64,000 nt of DNA from Alphaproteobacteria bacterium (GTDB lineage Bacteria > Myxococcota_A > UBA796 > GCA-2862545): contig JACKEQ010000005.1 of assembly GCA_020632885.1 (NCBI GenBank), positions 1 through 64,000 on the forward strand, given 5' to 3'. The notes under the pieces are model-generated. The model did not search any database. It was not told the DNA's origin and saw nothing but the letters and a program-made list of their open reading frames with translations. Made by a program: the position numbers and the translations under genes. This document shows, in pieces, positions 18,007-25,686 of this stretch (the first letter of the stretch is position 1; each line of letters starts with the position of its first letter).

Positions 18007-18849
18007 ATGACCCGCACGATCTTCCTCGTCTTCGCCACCGGCTGCCTCGGTGTCGTGTCCGTCGACGACCCGACGCCCACGCCCGTCCCGACGCCCCCGG
18101 TCCCCGAGGCCATCCTGATCGTGAGCCCCACGTTCGTGTCCGGCGATCAGGTCGGTGGCTGCGAGCTCTCGCCCCAGGGCGGGCTGTTCGTGGAGCTCTC
18201 GTCCACCACCGCGCTCCAGCCGTTCCAGACCCTCTACCAGCCCTGCGGCGCCGAGGTCTCCTACATCGTCCAGCCCGTGTCGGACGCCGTGGTGATCGTG
18301 AGCAGCGCCGACCCCGCGACCACCGGGCAGGACAACGGCATGCGCGCCGAGGCCCCCGATGCCTGGGACCTCTGGTACGCGTCCGACCCCATCGGCCTCG
18401 GCGACCTGCTCGTCGACACCACGACGGCGATCGACGCCACCCTCACCTGCCGGGGCTTCGACTGCCCGCTCCCGAGCGACCGGGCCGCCGTGACCGTCTA
18501 CCCCACGTTCCACACGCTGGATGCCTCGGGCGGCTGCGGTCTCGCGGGTGACCGCGACCTCTGGCTGGAGCTGGACCCCATGCTGGACGCGTTCGCGCCC
18601 CAGGTCTGGGTGACCCCGTGCGACGAGCCCACGACGTGGTTCATCGACCCCACGCCCACGCCGTGGTCGTTCCGCGTGTCCACCATGAACCCCTACGGCA
18701 ACTTCGACGCCTTCGAGCCCATGCCCGAGGTCTTCTTCCAGTCCGACTGGGGCATGCTGGACGCCCTGGCGGCCGGGGAGGTCGCGGTGCTCGACGTGGA
18801 CCTCGTGTGCTACGACTGGGCCGTCGACGACGGGTGCGGCGGGGGGTGA
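18007..18849 (+). CDS. Exported protein with internal domain duplication, possible lipoprotein
   Basis: 280 residues. A short hydrophobic leader ends near FATGC, an imperfect lipobox (Cys13), followed by a Pro/Thr spacer. Residues about 35-148 and 158-275 are tandem copies of one domain: both show '(I/V)xPTF', 'GGCxL', 'LxxEL', a 'PC' pair and a final 'LxC' strand. The conserved Cys in each copy suggests one or two disulfides per domain. An AGGAGG ribosome site precedes the ATG. No family recognised; beta-sandwich folds are likely. Next gene begins 4 bases after the stop. Confidence 0.6.
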   Translation: MTRTIFLVFATGCLGVVSVDDPTPTPVPTPPVPEAILIVSPTFVSGDQVGGCELSPQGGLFVELSSTTALQPFQTLYQPCGAEVSYIVQPVSDAVVIVSSADPATTGQDNGMRAEAPDAWDLWYASDPIGLGDLLVDTTTAIDATLTCRGFDCPLPSDRAAVTVYPTFHTLDASGGCGLAGDRDLWLELDPMLDAFAPQVWVTPCDEPTTWFIDPTPTPWSFRVSTMNPYGNFDAFEPMPEVFFQSDWGMLDALAAGEVAVLDVDLVCYDWAVDDGCGGG

Positions 18850-18852
18850 GGC

Positions 18853-19230
18853 ATGGTGGAGCGGGCGCATCTCATCCTGTTCGTGCGCGACCAGGAGCGC
18901 GCCCGCGCCTTCTGGGAGGCCGTGCTCGCCACGCCCGCCACCCTGCACGTGCCCGGCATGACGGAGCTGCCGCTGCCGGGCGGCGCCGTGCTCGGCCTGA
19001 TGCCCGAGGCCGGCATCGAGAGCCTCCTCGACGGGGCCGTGCGCCCGTCCACCTCCGACGTCCCGCGCTCCGAGGTCTACCTGGTGGTGGCGGACCTCGA
19101 GGCCGCGTGGGCCCGGGCGCTCGCCGCGGGGGCCCGGGTGGTGCAGGACCCCGCCCCGCGCAGCTGGGGCCACGTGGCGGGCTACCTGCGCGACCCCGAC
19201 GGCCACCTCCTGGCGCTCGCGCGCGCCTGA
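18853..19230 (+). CDS. VOC-family (glyoxalase/bleomycin resistance-like) protein
   Basis: 125 residues, single-domain VOC length. The beta-alpha-beta-beta-beta pattern is clear: HLILFVRDQERARAFWEAVL at the start, EVYLVVADLEAAWARALAAGARVV in the middle and YLRDPDGHLLALA at the end. The usual metal-binding Glu after 'DPDG(N/H)' is replaced by Ala, so catalysis by the standard metal site is doubtful; it may bind rather than convert a small molecule. It starts 4 bases after the preceding lipoprotein gene. Confidence 0.8.
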   Translation: MVERAHLILFVRDQERARAFWEAVLATPATLHVPGMTELPLPGGAVLGLMPEAGIESLLDGAVRPSTSDVPRSEVYLVVADLEAAWARALAAGARVVQDPAPRSWGHVAGYLRDPDGHLLALARA

Positions 19231-19301
19231 GCGTGGCGGGTCACCGCAGCCTGCGCTACGCTCTCTCCATCCACCCCGAACCCGAACCCGCAGGAGGGCC
19301 C

Positions 19302-19346
19302 ATGATTGTGCACATCCATCGTCGTCCTGCCGGAGCCCTCGGGTGA
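19302..19346 (+). CDS. Candidate 14-residue leader peptide upstream of rsgA
   Basis: MIVHIHRRPAGALG, preceded by the best ribosome site in this region (AGGAGGG, 3-5 bases before the ATG). A TACGCT box at 19257-19262 could start the transcript near 19269. The peptide ends just before a set of GC hairpins and its last codons overlap the arm CCGGAG that can pair with 19355-19360. This is the geometry of a ribosome-controlled attenuator. The coding call rests on ribosome site and arrangement only. Alternatively, a TTG at 19306 in the rsgA frame could give a longer RsgA. Confidence 0.4.
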   Translation: MIVHIHRRPAGALG

Positions 19347-19417
19347 CCTGATCACTCCGGCCGCCCAAGGCGGCCAGCCGGCCCGCTCCCCGCGGGCCTC
19401 GCGCGACGGCTCCGGAG
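19330..19417 (+). promoter_or_regulatory. Alternative-pairing leader RNA before rsgA
   Basis: CTCCGG at 19355-19360 can pair either with CCGGAG inside the leader ORF (19330-19335) or with a second CCGGAG at 19412-19417. Between lie two perfect hairpins: GGCCGCC-CAA-GGCGGCC (19359-19375) and GGCCCGC-TCCCC-GCGGGCC (19380-19398). The pairings are mutually exclusive, as in attenuators, but no T-run follows, so control at the level of translation or RNA processing is as likely as termination. Confidence 0.45.
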
Positions 19418-19446
19418 TCTCTCCCCAGATATCCAGAGCAACAACG

Positions 19447-20460
19447 ATGAACCTCGACACCCTCGGGTGGACGGCCCACGCTTCGACGTGGACGGACGCA
19501 CCCGGTCTCGTGCCCGCGCGCGTGGTCTCCCAGCAGCGTGGCCTCCTCGACATCCTCTGTGCGGACGGGCCCTTCCGGGCCATGCTCCGCGGCAACCTCC
19601 TCGAAGACCCGCCCGTCGTCGGCGACTGGGTCGCTGCGCGCCTGCTCGGCGACCAGGCCCTCGTCGAGCGCGTGCTCCCGCGGCGCACGGTCCTCGAGCG
19701 ACGCAGACCCGGCGGCGGCGGACCCCAGCGCATCGCGGCCAACGTGGACGCCGTAGGCATCGTGAACGCCCCCGACCGGGACTTCTCGCCCGGGCGCATG
19801 GAGCGCTACATCGCCCTCGTGCGCGCCACGGGAGCCGAGCCGCGGCTGATCCTCTCCAAGGCCGACACCGTGGACGACCCGGCCTCCTGGATCGCCCAGA
19901 TGCCCGGCGACCCCCTCGTCCTCTCGGCCCACGACGGGGCCGGCGTGGACGCGCTCCGCGCCTGGATCGGCCACCGCACGGTCGCGTTCCTGGGGAGCTC
20001 GGGGGTCGGCAAGTCCAGCCTGATCAACGCGCTGGTCGGCGACGAGGTGCGGGCGGTGAAGGCCATCGCGGACGGCGTGGGGCGCGGACAGCACACCACG
20101 ACCTCCCGCGATCTCCTGGTCCTGCCCGGCGGTGGCTGCGTGATCGACACCCCCGGGATGCGGGAGGTGGGGCTCACGGCCGACGCGGACGCCGACGACG
20201 CGTTCCCCGAGATCGCGGCCCTGGCGGGTTCCTGCCACTGGCGGGACTGCCAGCACGCCTCGGAGCCGGGGTGCGCCGTCCAGGAGGCCGTCCTGGACGG
20301 GCGGATCGACGCCCGTCGCGTGGATGCCTGGCGCAAGCTCCAGCGGGAGGTGGCCTGGGAGGAACGGCGCGCGGACGTGCGTGCCCAGCGCGCCCAGGCC
20401 CGCGAGTGGGGCAAGACGATCAAGGCCGTGCAGCGCATGCGCAAGGACCGCGGCTGGTGA
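19447..20460 (+). CDS. rsgA: Ribosome small-subunit-dependent GTPase A
   Basis: 337 residues. Circularly permuted GTPase: G4-type SKAD (about 139) precedes G1 GSSGVGKSS (about 180), switch region with GRGQHTTTSRD, and G3 DTPGMRE. An N-terminal OB fold (about 25-75) and a C-terminal zinc site CX4CXHX5C (CHWRDCQH...C) complete the family layout. RsgA checks maturation of the 30S subunit in the cytoplasm. The ATG has no ribosome site of its own; a structured leader with a good upstream site lies before it, so translation may be coupled or controlled. The carboxyltransferase gene follows 36 bases later. Confidence 0.95.
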   Translation: MNLDTLGWTAHASTWTDAPGLVPARVVSQQRGLLDILCADGPFRAMLRGNLLEDPPVVGDWVAARLLGDQALVERVLPRRTVLERRRPGGGGPQRIAANVDAVGIVNAPDRDFSPGRMERYIALVRATGAEPRLILSKADTVDDPASWIAQMPGDPLVLSAHDGAGVDALRAWIGHRTVAFLGSSGVGKSSLINALVGDEVRAVKAIADGVGRGQHTTTSRDLLVLPGGGCVIDTPGMREVGLTADADADDAFPEIAALAGSCHWRDCQHASEPGCAVQEAVLDGRIDARRVDAWRKLQREVAWEERRADVRAQRAQAREWGKTIKAVQRMRKDRGW

Positions 20461-20471
20461 CCTGAGACGGG

Positions 20472-20506
20472 GCGGGAGCCTGCGCTATGCTGCGCCATGC
20501 TCCCGC
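20472..20506 (+). promoter_or_regulatory. 8-bp inverted repeat flanking a TATGCT box and the start of the carboxyltransferase gene
   Basis: GCGGGAGC (20472-20479) and GCTCCCGC (20499-20506) are perfect complements; between them are TATGCT (20486-20491) and, 5 bases later, the ATG at 20497. The box position fits a leaderless transcript, and the repeat could be an operator covering the promoter or a hairpin exposing the start codon in its loop. Confidence 0.4.
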
Positions 20507-22092
20507 TCCGCAGCTCCATCGACACCGGCTCCGACACCTTCCTCGCCAACCGCGAGGGCAACCTCGCCCTGCTCGACAAGCGCGACCGCTACCTCGCGAA
20601 GGCCCGTGCCGGCGGGGGCGATCGCTACGTCGAGCGGCACCTGGCCCGCGGCAAGCTGCTCGCCCGCGACCGCGTCGAGAAGCTCCTCGACCGCGGCAGC
20701 CCGTTCCTCGAGCTCTGCCCGCTGGCCGGGGTGCACGAGTCGGGCGTGCTGCCGGGCGGCTCGATGGTCGGGGGCATCGGGTGGATCGAGGGGCGCCCGT
20801 GCCTCGTCACCGCCAGCGACCCCACGGTGAACGGCGGGGCCATCAACCCCTGGGGCCTGCGCCGCCAGGCCCGGCTCGACGACGTGGCCCTCGCGAACGG
20901 GCTGCCCACCGTGCACTGCATCGAGAGCGCGGGGGCCGACCTCCCCAACCAGGCCGAGCTGTTCGTGCCCGGCGGCGAGAGGTTCCGCGACATCACCCGG
21001 CGCAGCCGGCTCCTCCTGCCCACCGTGAGCCTGGTGTTCGGCTCGTGCACCGCGGGCGGCGCCTACATCCCGGGCGTCAGCGACTACACCGTGCTCGTGG
21101 AGGAGGCCGCCATGATGTACCTGGCGGGCCCACCCCTCGTGAAGATGGCCACCGGCGAGGAGGTCGACGACGAGAGCCTCGGTGGGGCCCGCATGCACAC
21201 CACCGTCAGCGGCGTGGGCGACTACCTGGCGTCGGACGAGCTGGAGGCCATCCGGCTCGGCCGCGAGATCGTCGGCCGCCTACACCGCCCCGCACCCCAG
21301 CAGCCCACCGGGCCCGGTGACGCGCCGGTCTTCGACCCCGCCGACCTGCTCGGCATCGCCAGCGTCGACCTGAAGCAGCCCTTCGACTGCCGCGAGGTCC
21401 TGGCCCGCCTGGTGGACGGGTCGCGCTTCCACGCGTTCAAGCCGCTCTACGGGCCCAGCCTGGTGTGCGGGTTCGCGGAGCTCGGCGGCTACCGGATCGG
21501 CGTGCTGGGCAACAACGGCGTGCTGTTCACCGAGTGCGCCAACAAGGCCGCCCAGTTCATCCAGCTCTGCAACCAGTCCGCCATCCCGCTCGTGTTCCTG
21601 CAGAACATCACGGGCTTCATGGTGGGCCGGGCCGCCGAGGAGGCCGGCATCATCAAGGCCGGCGCCAAGATGATCAACGCCGTGTCCAACGCCACGGTGC
21701 CCATCCTCACGCTGATGATCGGCGGCTCCTACGGGGCCGGCAACTACGCGATGGCGGGCCGCGCCTACGACCCCCGCTTCGTGTTCACCTGGCCCAACCA
21801 CCGGATCGCGGTCATGGGCGGCGAGCAGCTCGCCGGGGTGCTCGACATCGTCAAGCGCCAGGCGGCGGCCCGCAAGGGCAAGCCGGTGAACGAGGAGCAG
21901 CTCACGATGATGAAGCAGATGCTCGCGGGCAAGGTGGACCACGAGTCCACGGTGTTCAGCGCCACCGGGCGCCTCTGGGACGACGGCATCCTCGACCCCC
22001 GCACCACCCGCGAGGCCCTGATCCTGGCCCTCTCCGTGGTGCACGAGCGCGGGATCGAGCCCACGGCGGCGTGGGGCACCTTCCGCCACTGA
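20497..22092 (+). CDS. Acyl-CoA carboxylase carboxyltransferase (methylcrotonyl/geranyl-CoA type beta subunit)
   Basis: 531 residues, full length for an MCC-beta/AtuC-like subunit. Two crotonase-type halves are visible. N-terminal half: ESAGADLPNQAELFVPGG (about 145), CTAGGAYIPG oxyanion region and GPPLVKMATGEE. C-terminal half: NNGVLF, FLQNITGFMVG, GSYGAGNYAMAGRAYDPRF and GGEQLAGVL. It transfers CO2 from carboxybiotin to an acyl-CoA, as in leucine or isoprenoid breakdown. The 'ELFVPGG' signature is closer to geranyl-CoA/AccD2-like members, but substrate is uncertain. No biotin carboxylase subunit is in the window. No ribosome site; leaderless start probable. Confidence 0.92.
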   Translation: MLPLRSSIDTGSDTFLANREGNLALLDKRDRYLAKARAGGGDRYVERHLARGKLLARDRVEKLLDRGSPFLELCPLAGVHESGVLPGGSMVGGIGWIEGRPCLVTASDPTVNGGAINPWGLRRQARLDDVALANGLPTVHCIESAGADLPNQAELFVPGGERFRDITRRSRLLLPTVSLVFGSCTAGGAYIPGVSDYTVLVEEAAMMYLAGPPLVKMATGEEVDDESLGGARMHTTVSGVGDYLASDELEAIRLGREIVGRLHRPAPQQPTGPGDAPVFDPADLLGIASVDLKQPFDCREVLARLVDGSRFHAFKPLYGPSLVCGFAELGGYRIGVLGNNGVLFTECANKAAQFIQLCNQSAIPLVFLQNITGFMVGRAAEEAGIIKAGAKMINAVSNATVPILTLMIGGSYGAGNYAMAGRAYDPRFVFTWPNHRIAVMGGEQLAGVLDIVKRQAAARKGKPVNEEQLTMMKQMLAGKVDHESTVFSATGRLWDDGILDPRTTREALILALSVVHERGIEPTAAWGTFRH

Positions 22093-24537
22093 TCAGGCCC
22101 GGCTCACCACCTCCTCGAGCGCCGCACGCAGGGCGTGAACGTCCTCCACGCGAACGTCCGTACCGGACCGGTCCCCCCAGACCACGAGCCGCGGCCCGTG
22201 CATGGGGTCCTCGAGACGAAGCCCGAGGTGGCGGGTGCCCCGGTCGAGCTGCACGGCGAAGGGATCGGAGCGACGGAGCCGCCAGGATCGGCCCTCGAGC
22301 GTCGGCAGCACACCCCGGACCTCGTCCAGGAAGGCGTAGCCGCGCTCGCGAGCGAAGCCCGCGAGGAGCAGCTCGCGCAGCCGCGTGCCGGCCTCCCGGG
22401 CCGTCGCCATGTCCACGAGGGCGTCCGGGCGCTCGCCGAGCAGGATCGCGAGCCCACGTCCGACCGGACGCGCAGAGCAGCCAGCCGGGAGCGCGGCTCG
22501 CACGGCCTCGAGCGACGTGAGCCGAGCCACCACCGGGCCCAGCAGGAGCGACCAGCCGAACGTGTGGACCTGCAGTCCCAGGTCGCCGAGGAGCAGCCGC
22601 CCTTCCCAGTCCACCCGCTCGTGCTCCGCACAGCCCACCAGGCCGGGGAACCGCTCGAAGAGGGACTCCACCACCCCGAGCCATTCGTCCAGGACCTCCG
22701 GCAACCCATCGGTCACGACACTGATGACCTTGCGGACGCGAACCAGGGTCACCGAACGCTCCCGATGGCCCGAGGATCGCAGGGCCACGACCCCCGTGCT
22801 GGGCTTCGCCCACCACCGCTCCACCGCACCGGGCTTCAGGGCGCGGAGGGTGCCTCCGTTCACCTGCAGGCCGTCGTACGCGTATCCGAACGGGCCCGGG
22901 TCGAAGACCTCCAGCCCCCCGACATCGGGGTCCGCGTGCAGGGAGAGCTCGAGCCGGACCGGCGGCCCGCGCAGGGGGAGCGCATCCTCCAGGGCCCAAG
23001 GCCAGGGCCCGCCGTGGTCGAGCCGCGGACAGCGGGCCACCAGACGGTCCAGATCCGCCCGCTCACCCGCCGCGAGCTCACGGTCCGGGAGCCGCACCAC
23101 CAGGCGGCGCACGCTCCGGGTCGGCGCCGCGAGCAGGCCCCGCATGCGGAAGCTCCGGTACCAGCGGACCTCCAGCGCATCGAAGGGGCCGCCCGGCGTG
23201 CGGCGCGTGAAGAGGTGGACGAGACCCTCGGGCTCGCGCAGGGTGCCCGTGCCCAGCTCGAGCTGCACGCTCTCCACGTGGGCCGGCACGCGAGCCAGCA
23301 CGTCCTCCGTGATCACGTCGTCGCGCGGGTACCGCACCCGAAGCCGGAGCTCCCGCACGCTCCGTGGCAGCGAGCCCATCGCATCCAGGAGGAGCTCCGT
23401 GGCGTCGGTGCGCACGTCGAGGTTCGCGAGCAGGAGGGTGGTGACGGTGGACATGCCGGCCAGCTCCGCCACCTCGAGGGGACCGAGGGACACCCCGAGG
23501 TGCTTCCACGCCACCCGACCCGCTGCGGCCCGCAGGAGCAGCGGCCCCGCGTCCCAGAGGCTCTCGAGGTCGCGGACCCACGCGTGCTCCATCCAGCCCG
23601 CGCCGTTCTCACCGCCCCGGCGCGAGAGCAGCTCGACGTCGCGCACCGTCGACCAGCACGGGTCGCCGAGCCTCGCGGGGTCCGTGACGGACAGCAGGTC
23701 CACGCGCTCCACGAATCCGTTCACGAACACCGGACGCTGCCCGAGGCGGAGGATGGGCCCCGGCACCCACGCCTCCCCCGACGCCGCCAGGAGCTTCTTC
23801 GCCCGGCTCGCCGCCCCCCGTCCGCCCTGGATCTGGGCGGCCACGAGCTCCCCGCGCGGGTCGCCGGAGGCCGCGAGGTGGTCGGCGTAGACCAGGCGCA
23901 GCTGGAGGTCCCGGGGATTCGCGTACACCGCGGCCAACAGGGCCTCCGCGTCCGCAGCGGTCTCGGCGACCGGCGCCAGCGACCCCTCGAGCGCCTCGAG
24001 CGCCTCCAGGTCGCGCGGCTCGAGCTCCGCGGGCACCACGGCCACCAGGGCCGCCCGCACCCGCTCCACGTGCCAGCCCGCCCCCTCGTCCAGCCACCCG
24101 ACCGCGCGCACGTCCCCGAGCGCCACGAGCAGATCGGCGGCCTGCCGGTACACCCCCTCCCCTCCCCGACTCGCGTAGGGCCTCGTCACCAACAGGCGCG
24201 CCAGGGCCTCCACGAGCCTCGGATCGGGCGCGCGGCCCGCGAGGACACGGAGCATCCCGGTCGCCGGACGCCACGGCTTCGGCCAGAGCATCCCGAGGAG
24301 AGCGGGCAGATCCCCGGGATCGTCCCGGGTCGCCAGCGCCGTCCAGGCCTCGCGCCTCTCCGCCTCGGTCCGCCCCGTGATGGGCTCCGGCGCGGGCACC
24401 TCGCGCGCCATGAGGTCGACGAGGTCGGCCACGCGGGGGTGCCTGAGGCTCGACCACGCGAGGATCGCGCGGCGGAGGGCCTCCGCGGGCTCCCCGTGGT
24501 TCCAGGCTGCGAGGGCGGCGGTCAGGTCCATCGGCAT
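22093..24537 (-). CDS. Large TIGR02996-domain protein, possibly with HEAT/LRR-like repeats
   Basis: 814 residues, no signal peptide or membrane helix. The TIGR02996 'repeat-companion' motif is seen near residues 205-240 (EALLAAVYANPRDLQLRLVYADHLAASGDPRGE). This motif occurs in Myxococcota and Planctomycetes beside leucine-rich or similar repeats. The region before it is helical, HEAT-like, with GDVRAVGWLDE; the part after it (about 290-480) has regularly spaced 'LExLxL' strands like degenerate leucine-rich repeats. The function of the family is not known to me. The stop codon directly abuts the stop of the convergent carboxyltransferase gene. Confidence 0.65.
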   Translation of the reverse strand: MPMDLTAALAAWNHGEPAEALRRAILAWSSLRHPRVADLVDLMAREVPAPEPITGRTEAERREAWTALATRDDPGDLPALLGMLWPKPWRPATGMLRVLAGRAPDPRLVEALARLLVTRPYASRGGEGVYRQAADLLVALGDVRAVGWLDEGAGWHVERVRAALVAVVPAELEPRDLEALEALEGSLAPVAETAADAEALLAAVYANPRDLQLRLVYADHLAASGDPRGELVAAQIQGGRGAASRAKKLLAASGEAWVPGPILRLGQRPVFVNGFVERVDLLSVTDPARLGDPCWSTVRDVELLSRRGGENGAGWMEHAWVRDLESLWDAGPLLLRAAAGRVAWKHLGVSLGPLEVAELAGMSTVTTLLLANLDVRTDATELLLDAMGSLPRSVRELRLRVRYPRDDVITEDVLARVPAHVESVQLELGTGTLREPEGLVHLFTRRTPGGPFDALEVRWYRSFRMRGLLAAPTRSVRRLVVRLPDRELAAGERADLDRLVARCPRLDHGGPWPWALEDALPLRGPPVRLELSLHADPDVGGLEVFDPGPFGYAYDGLQVNGGTLRALKPGAVERWWAKPSTGVVALRSSGHRERSVTLVRVRKVISVVTDGLPEVLDEWLGVVESLFERFPGLVGCAEHERVDWEGRLLLGDLGLQVHTFGWSLLLGPVVARLTSLEAVRAALPAGCSARPVGRGLAILLGERPDALVDMATAREAGTRLRELLLAGFARERGYAFLDEVRGVLPTLEGRSWRLRRSDPFAVQLDRGTRHLGLRLEDPMHGPRLVVWGDRSGTDVRVEDVHALRAALEEVVSRA

Positions 24538-24572
24538 CTCCCGCGGAAGCCTACCTGCAAGCCGCCGGCGAC

Positions 24573-24591
24573 CCCAGCCCTGTATGCTGGG
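24573..24591 (+). promoter_or_regulatory. TATGCT box inside an inverted repeat, before a lipoprotein gene
   Basis: CCCAGC (24573-24578) and GCTGGG (24586-24591) are perfect complements around TATGCT (24583-24588), which stands 5 bases before the ATG at 24594. There is no ribosome site, so a leaderless transcript controlled by a repressor at this repeat is a reasonable guess. Confidence 0.35.
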
Positions 24592-24593
24592 CC

Positions 24594-25082
24594 ATGCTCG
24601 CCCTCCTGCTCACCGGCTGCTTCACGTACACCTGTGGCGACTATGCCGTGACCGGCACGATCTACGGCGACCTCCAGGGAGGCGAGTGGTGCGGCCTGAA
24701 CGGCACCTACGGCTTCCTGGACAGCACGCAGGGCGTCGTGCAGATCATCATCACACCAAACGCGCGTGACTTCGAGACGGACGCCAGCCTCACCGACGTC
24801 CTCGCCATCACCGACCTCCGCTTCGCGGCCGATCGGCTCGTCACGGGCGAGGTGCTCACCACGTCCGACGGGCTCGTTGGCCTCTGCGGCCTGGCCCCGC
24901 AGGGTGCCGGCTCGGCGTCCCTGGTGTTCACCGAGGTGCAGGGCTCGCTCACGATCGGCCAGCCGTCGAACCGCACGCTCACGGGCGACGAGGCCTGGAA
25001 CATGGTGTGGGACCTGTCGTGCCCGGCCACCACGGCCAGCGGCGACGACCTCGTGGAGCTCACCTACGGCGAGGTCTTCTGA
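24594..25082 (+). CDS. Small predicted lipoprotein
   Basis: 162 residues. The N-terminus MLALLLTGC is a minimal lipoprotein leader with lipobox LLTGC (Cys9). The mature chain is rich in beta-strand patterns and Thr/Asp, with five more Cys residues. No recognised domain. Divergent from the TIGR02996 gene (56 bases between starts), and its last 19 bases overlap the end of the convergent gene. Confidence 0.6.
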   Translation: MLALLLTGCFTYTCGDYAVTGTIYGDLQGGEWCGLNGTYGFLDSTQGVVQIIITPNARDFETDASLTDVLAITDLRFAADRLVTGEVLTTSDGLVGLCGLAPQGAGSASLVFTEVQGSLTIGQPSNRTLTGDEAWNMVWDLSCPATTASGDDLVELTYGEVF

Positions 25083-25579
25083 TCCCCGCTGGGGAAGGTG
25101 ATCTCGAGCATGTGCGTCGCATCGAGCTTCACCGCACCGGCCAGGGTGGTGCCGTCGCGCTGGGTGGACGTGACGGAGGCCGCGGGCCAGGGCTGATCGA
25201 TGGCATCCATCCAGAACTGCCCGCCCGCCTTCATGTCGCTCGTGAGCCGCTCGTAGCGCTCGGCGTCCCGGTGGGCGACCCACTCGGTGACGCGGCCGTT
25301 GCGGTGCCGGAGCGTGTGGTAGGCCTTGCCCTCGCCCGCGTCCCACACGAGCAGGGGGTCGCTGCAGGTGTTGGCCGTGCGCTGCCAGGTGCCCTCGAAG
25401 GTGAGCCGGTCCGACGTCTCCTTCACGAGGTTGCCGGTGCCCACGTACGTGGACGTGCAGTCGCAGAGCTTGGTGAACGAGCAGATCTGATCGCCCGTGG
25501 CGTCGACGTCGAAGCGAACCACGTAGGTGACCTGGACGGTGGGGGGCGAGGCGAAGGCGGCCGTGAGCAGTGTGAGCAT
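25064..25579 (-). CDS. Small secreted Cys-containing protein
   Basis: 171 residues. Signal peptide MLTLLTAAFASP with an FAS cleavage site; I choose this ATG since it gives the leader and has TGGGGA upstream. The mature protein has a CSFTKLCDC cluster near residue 30 and another Cys near 70, suggesting disulfides. Looks like a small beta-rich lipocalin-sized domain, but no family is recognised. Divergent from the STAND regulator, with a 7-bp inverted repeat between them. Confidence 0.55.
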   Translation of the reverse strand: MLTLLTAAFASPPTVQVTYVVRFDVDATGDQICSFTKLCDCTSTYVGTGNLVKETSDRLTFEGTWQRTANTCSDPLLVWDAGEGKAYHTLRHRNGRVTEWVAHRDAERYERLTSDMKAGGQFWMDAIDQPWPAASVTSTQRDGTTLAGAVKLDATHMLEITFPSGDQKTSP

Positions 25580-25615
25580 GTCCCCATTCTGCCACGGGCG
25601 GAGCTCGCTGGGGAC

Positions 25616-25680
25616 CGTACGCACGCCGCGTACGCTTTCCCGGCCGCCGACGGGGCACAGCGCATGGGGTCCGGTAGGCT
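25616..25680. promoter_or_regulatory. Divergent control region: 7-bp inverted repeat and TAGGCT box
   Basis: CGTACGC at 25616-25622 and GCGTACG at 25628-25634 are perfect complements with a 5-base spacer, a typical size for a dimeric regulator site. TAGGCT at 25675-25680 stands 6 bases before the ATG of the STAND regulator at 25687, which has no good ribosome site. The repeat is placed to affect both divergent genes; autoregulation by the winged-helix protein is possible. Confidence 0.35.
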
Positions 25681-25686
25681 CGGAGC

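Noticed and set aside
19306..20460. RsgA starting at the TTG at 19306 (384 residues)
   Set aside because: The extra 47 residues are low-complexity, are encoded by perfect hairpins, and are not needed for the OB fold; kept only as the alternative to the leader-peptide model.
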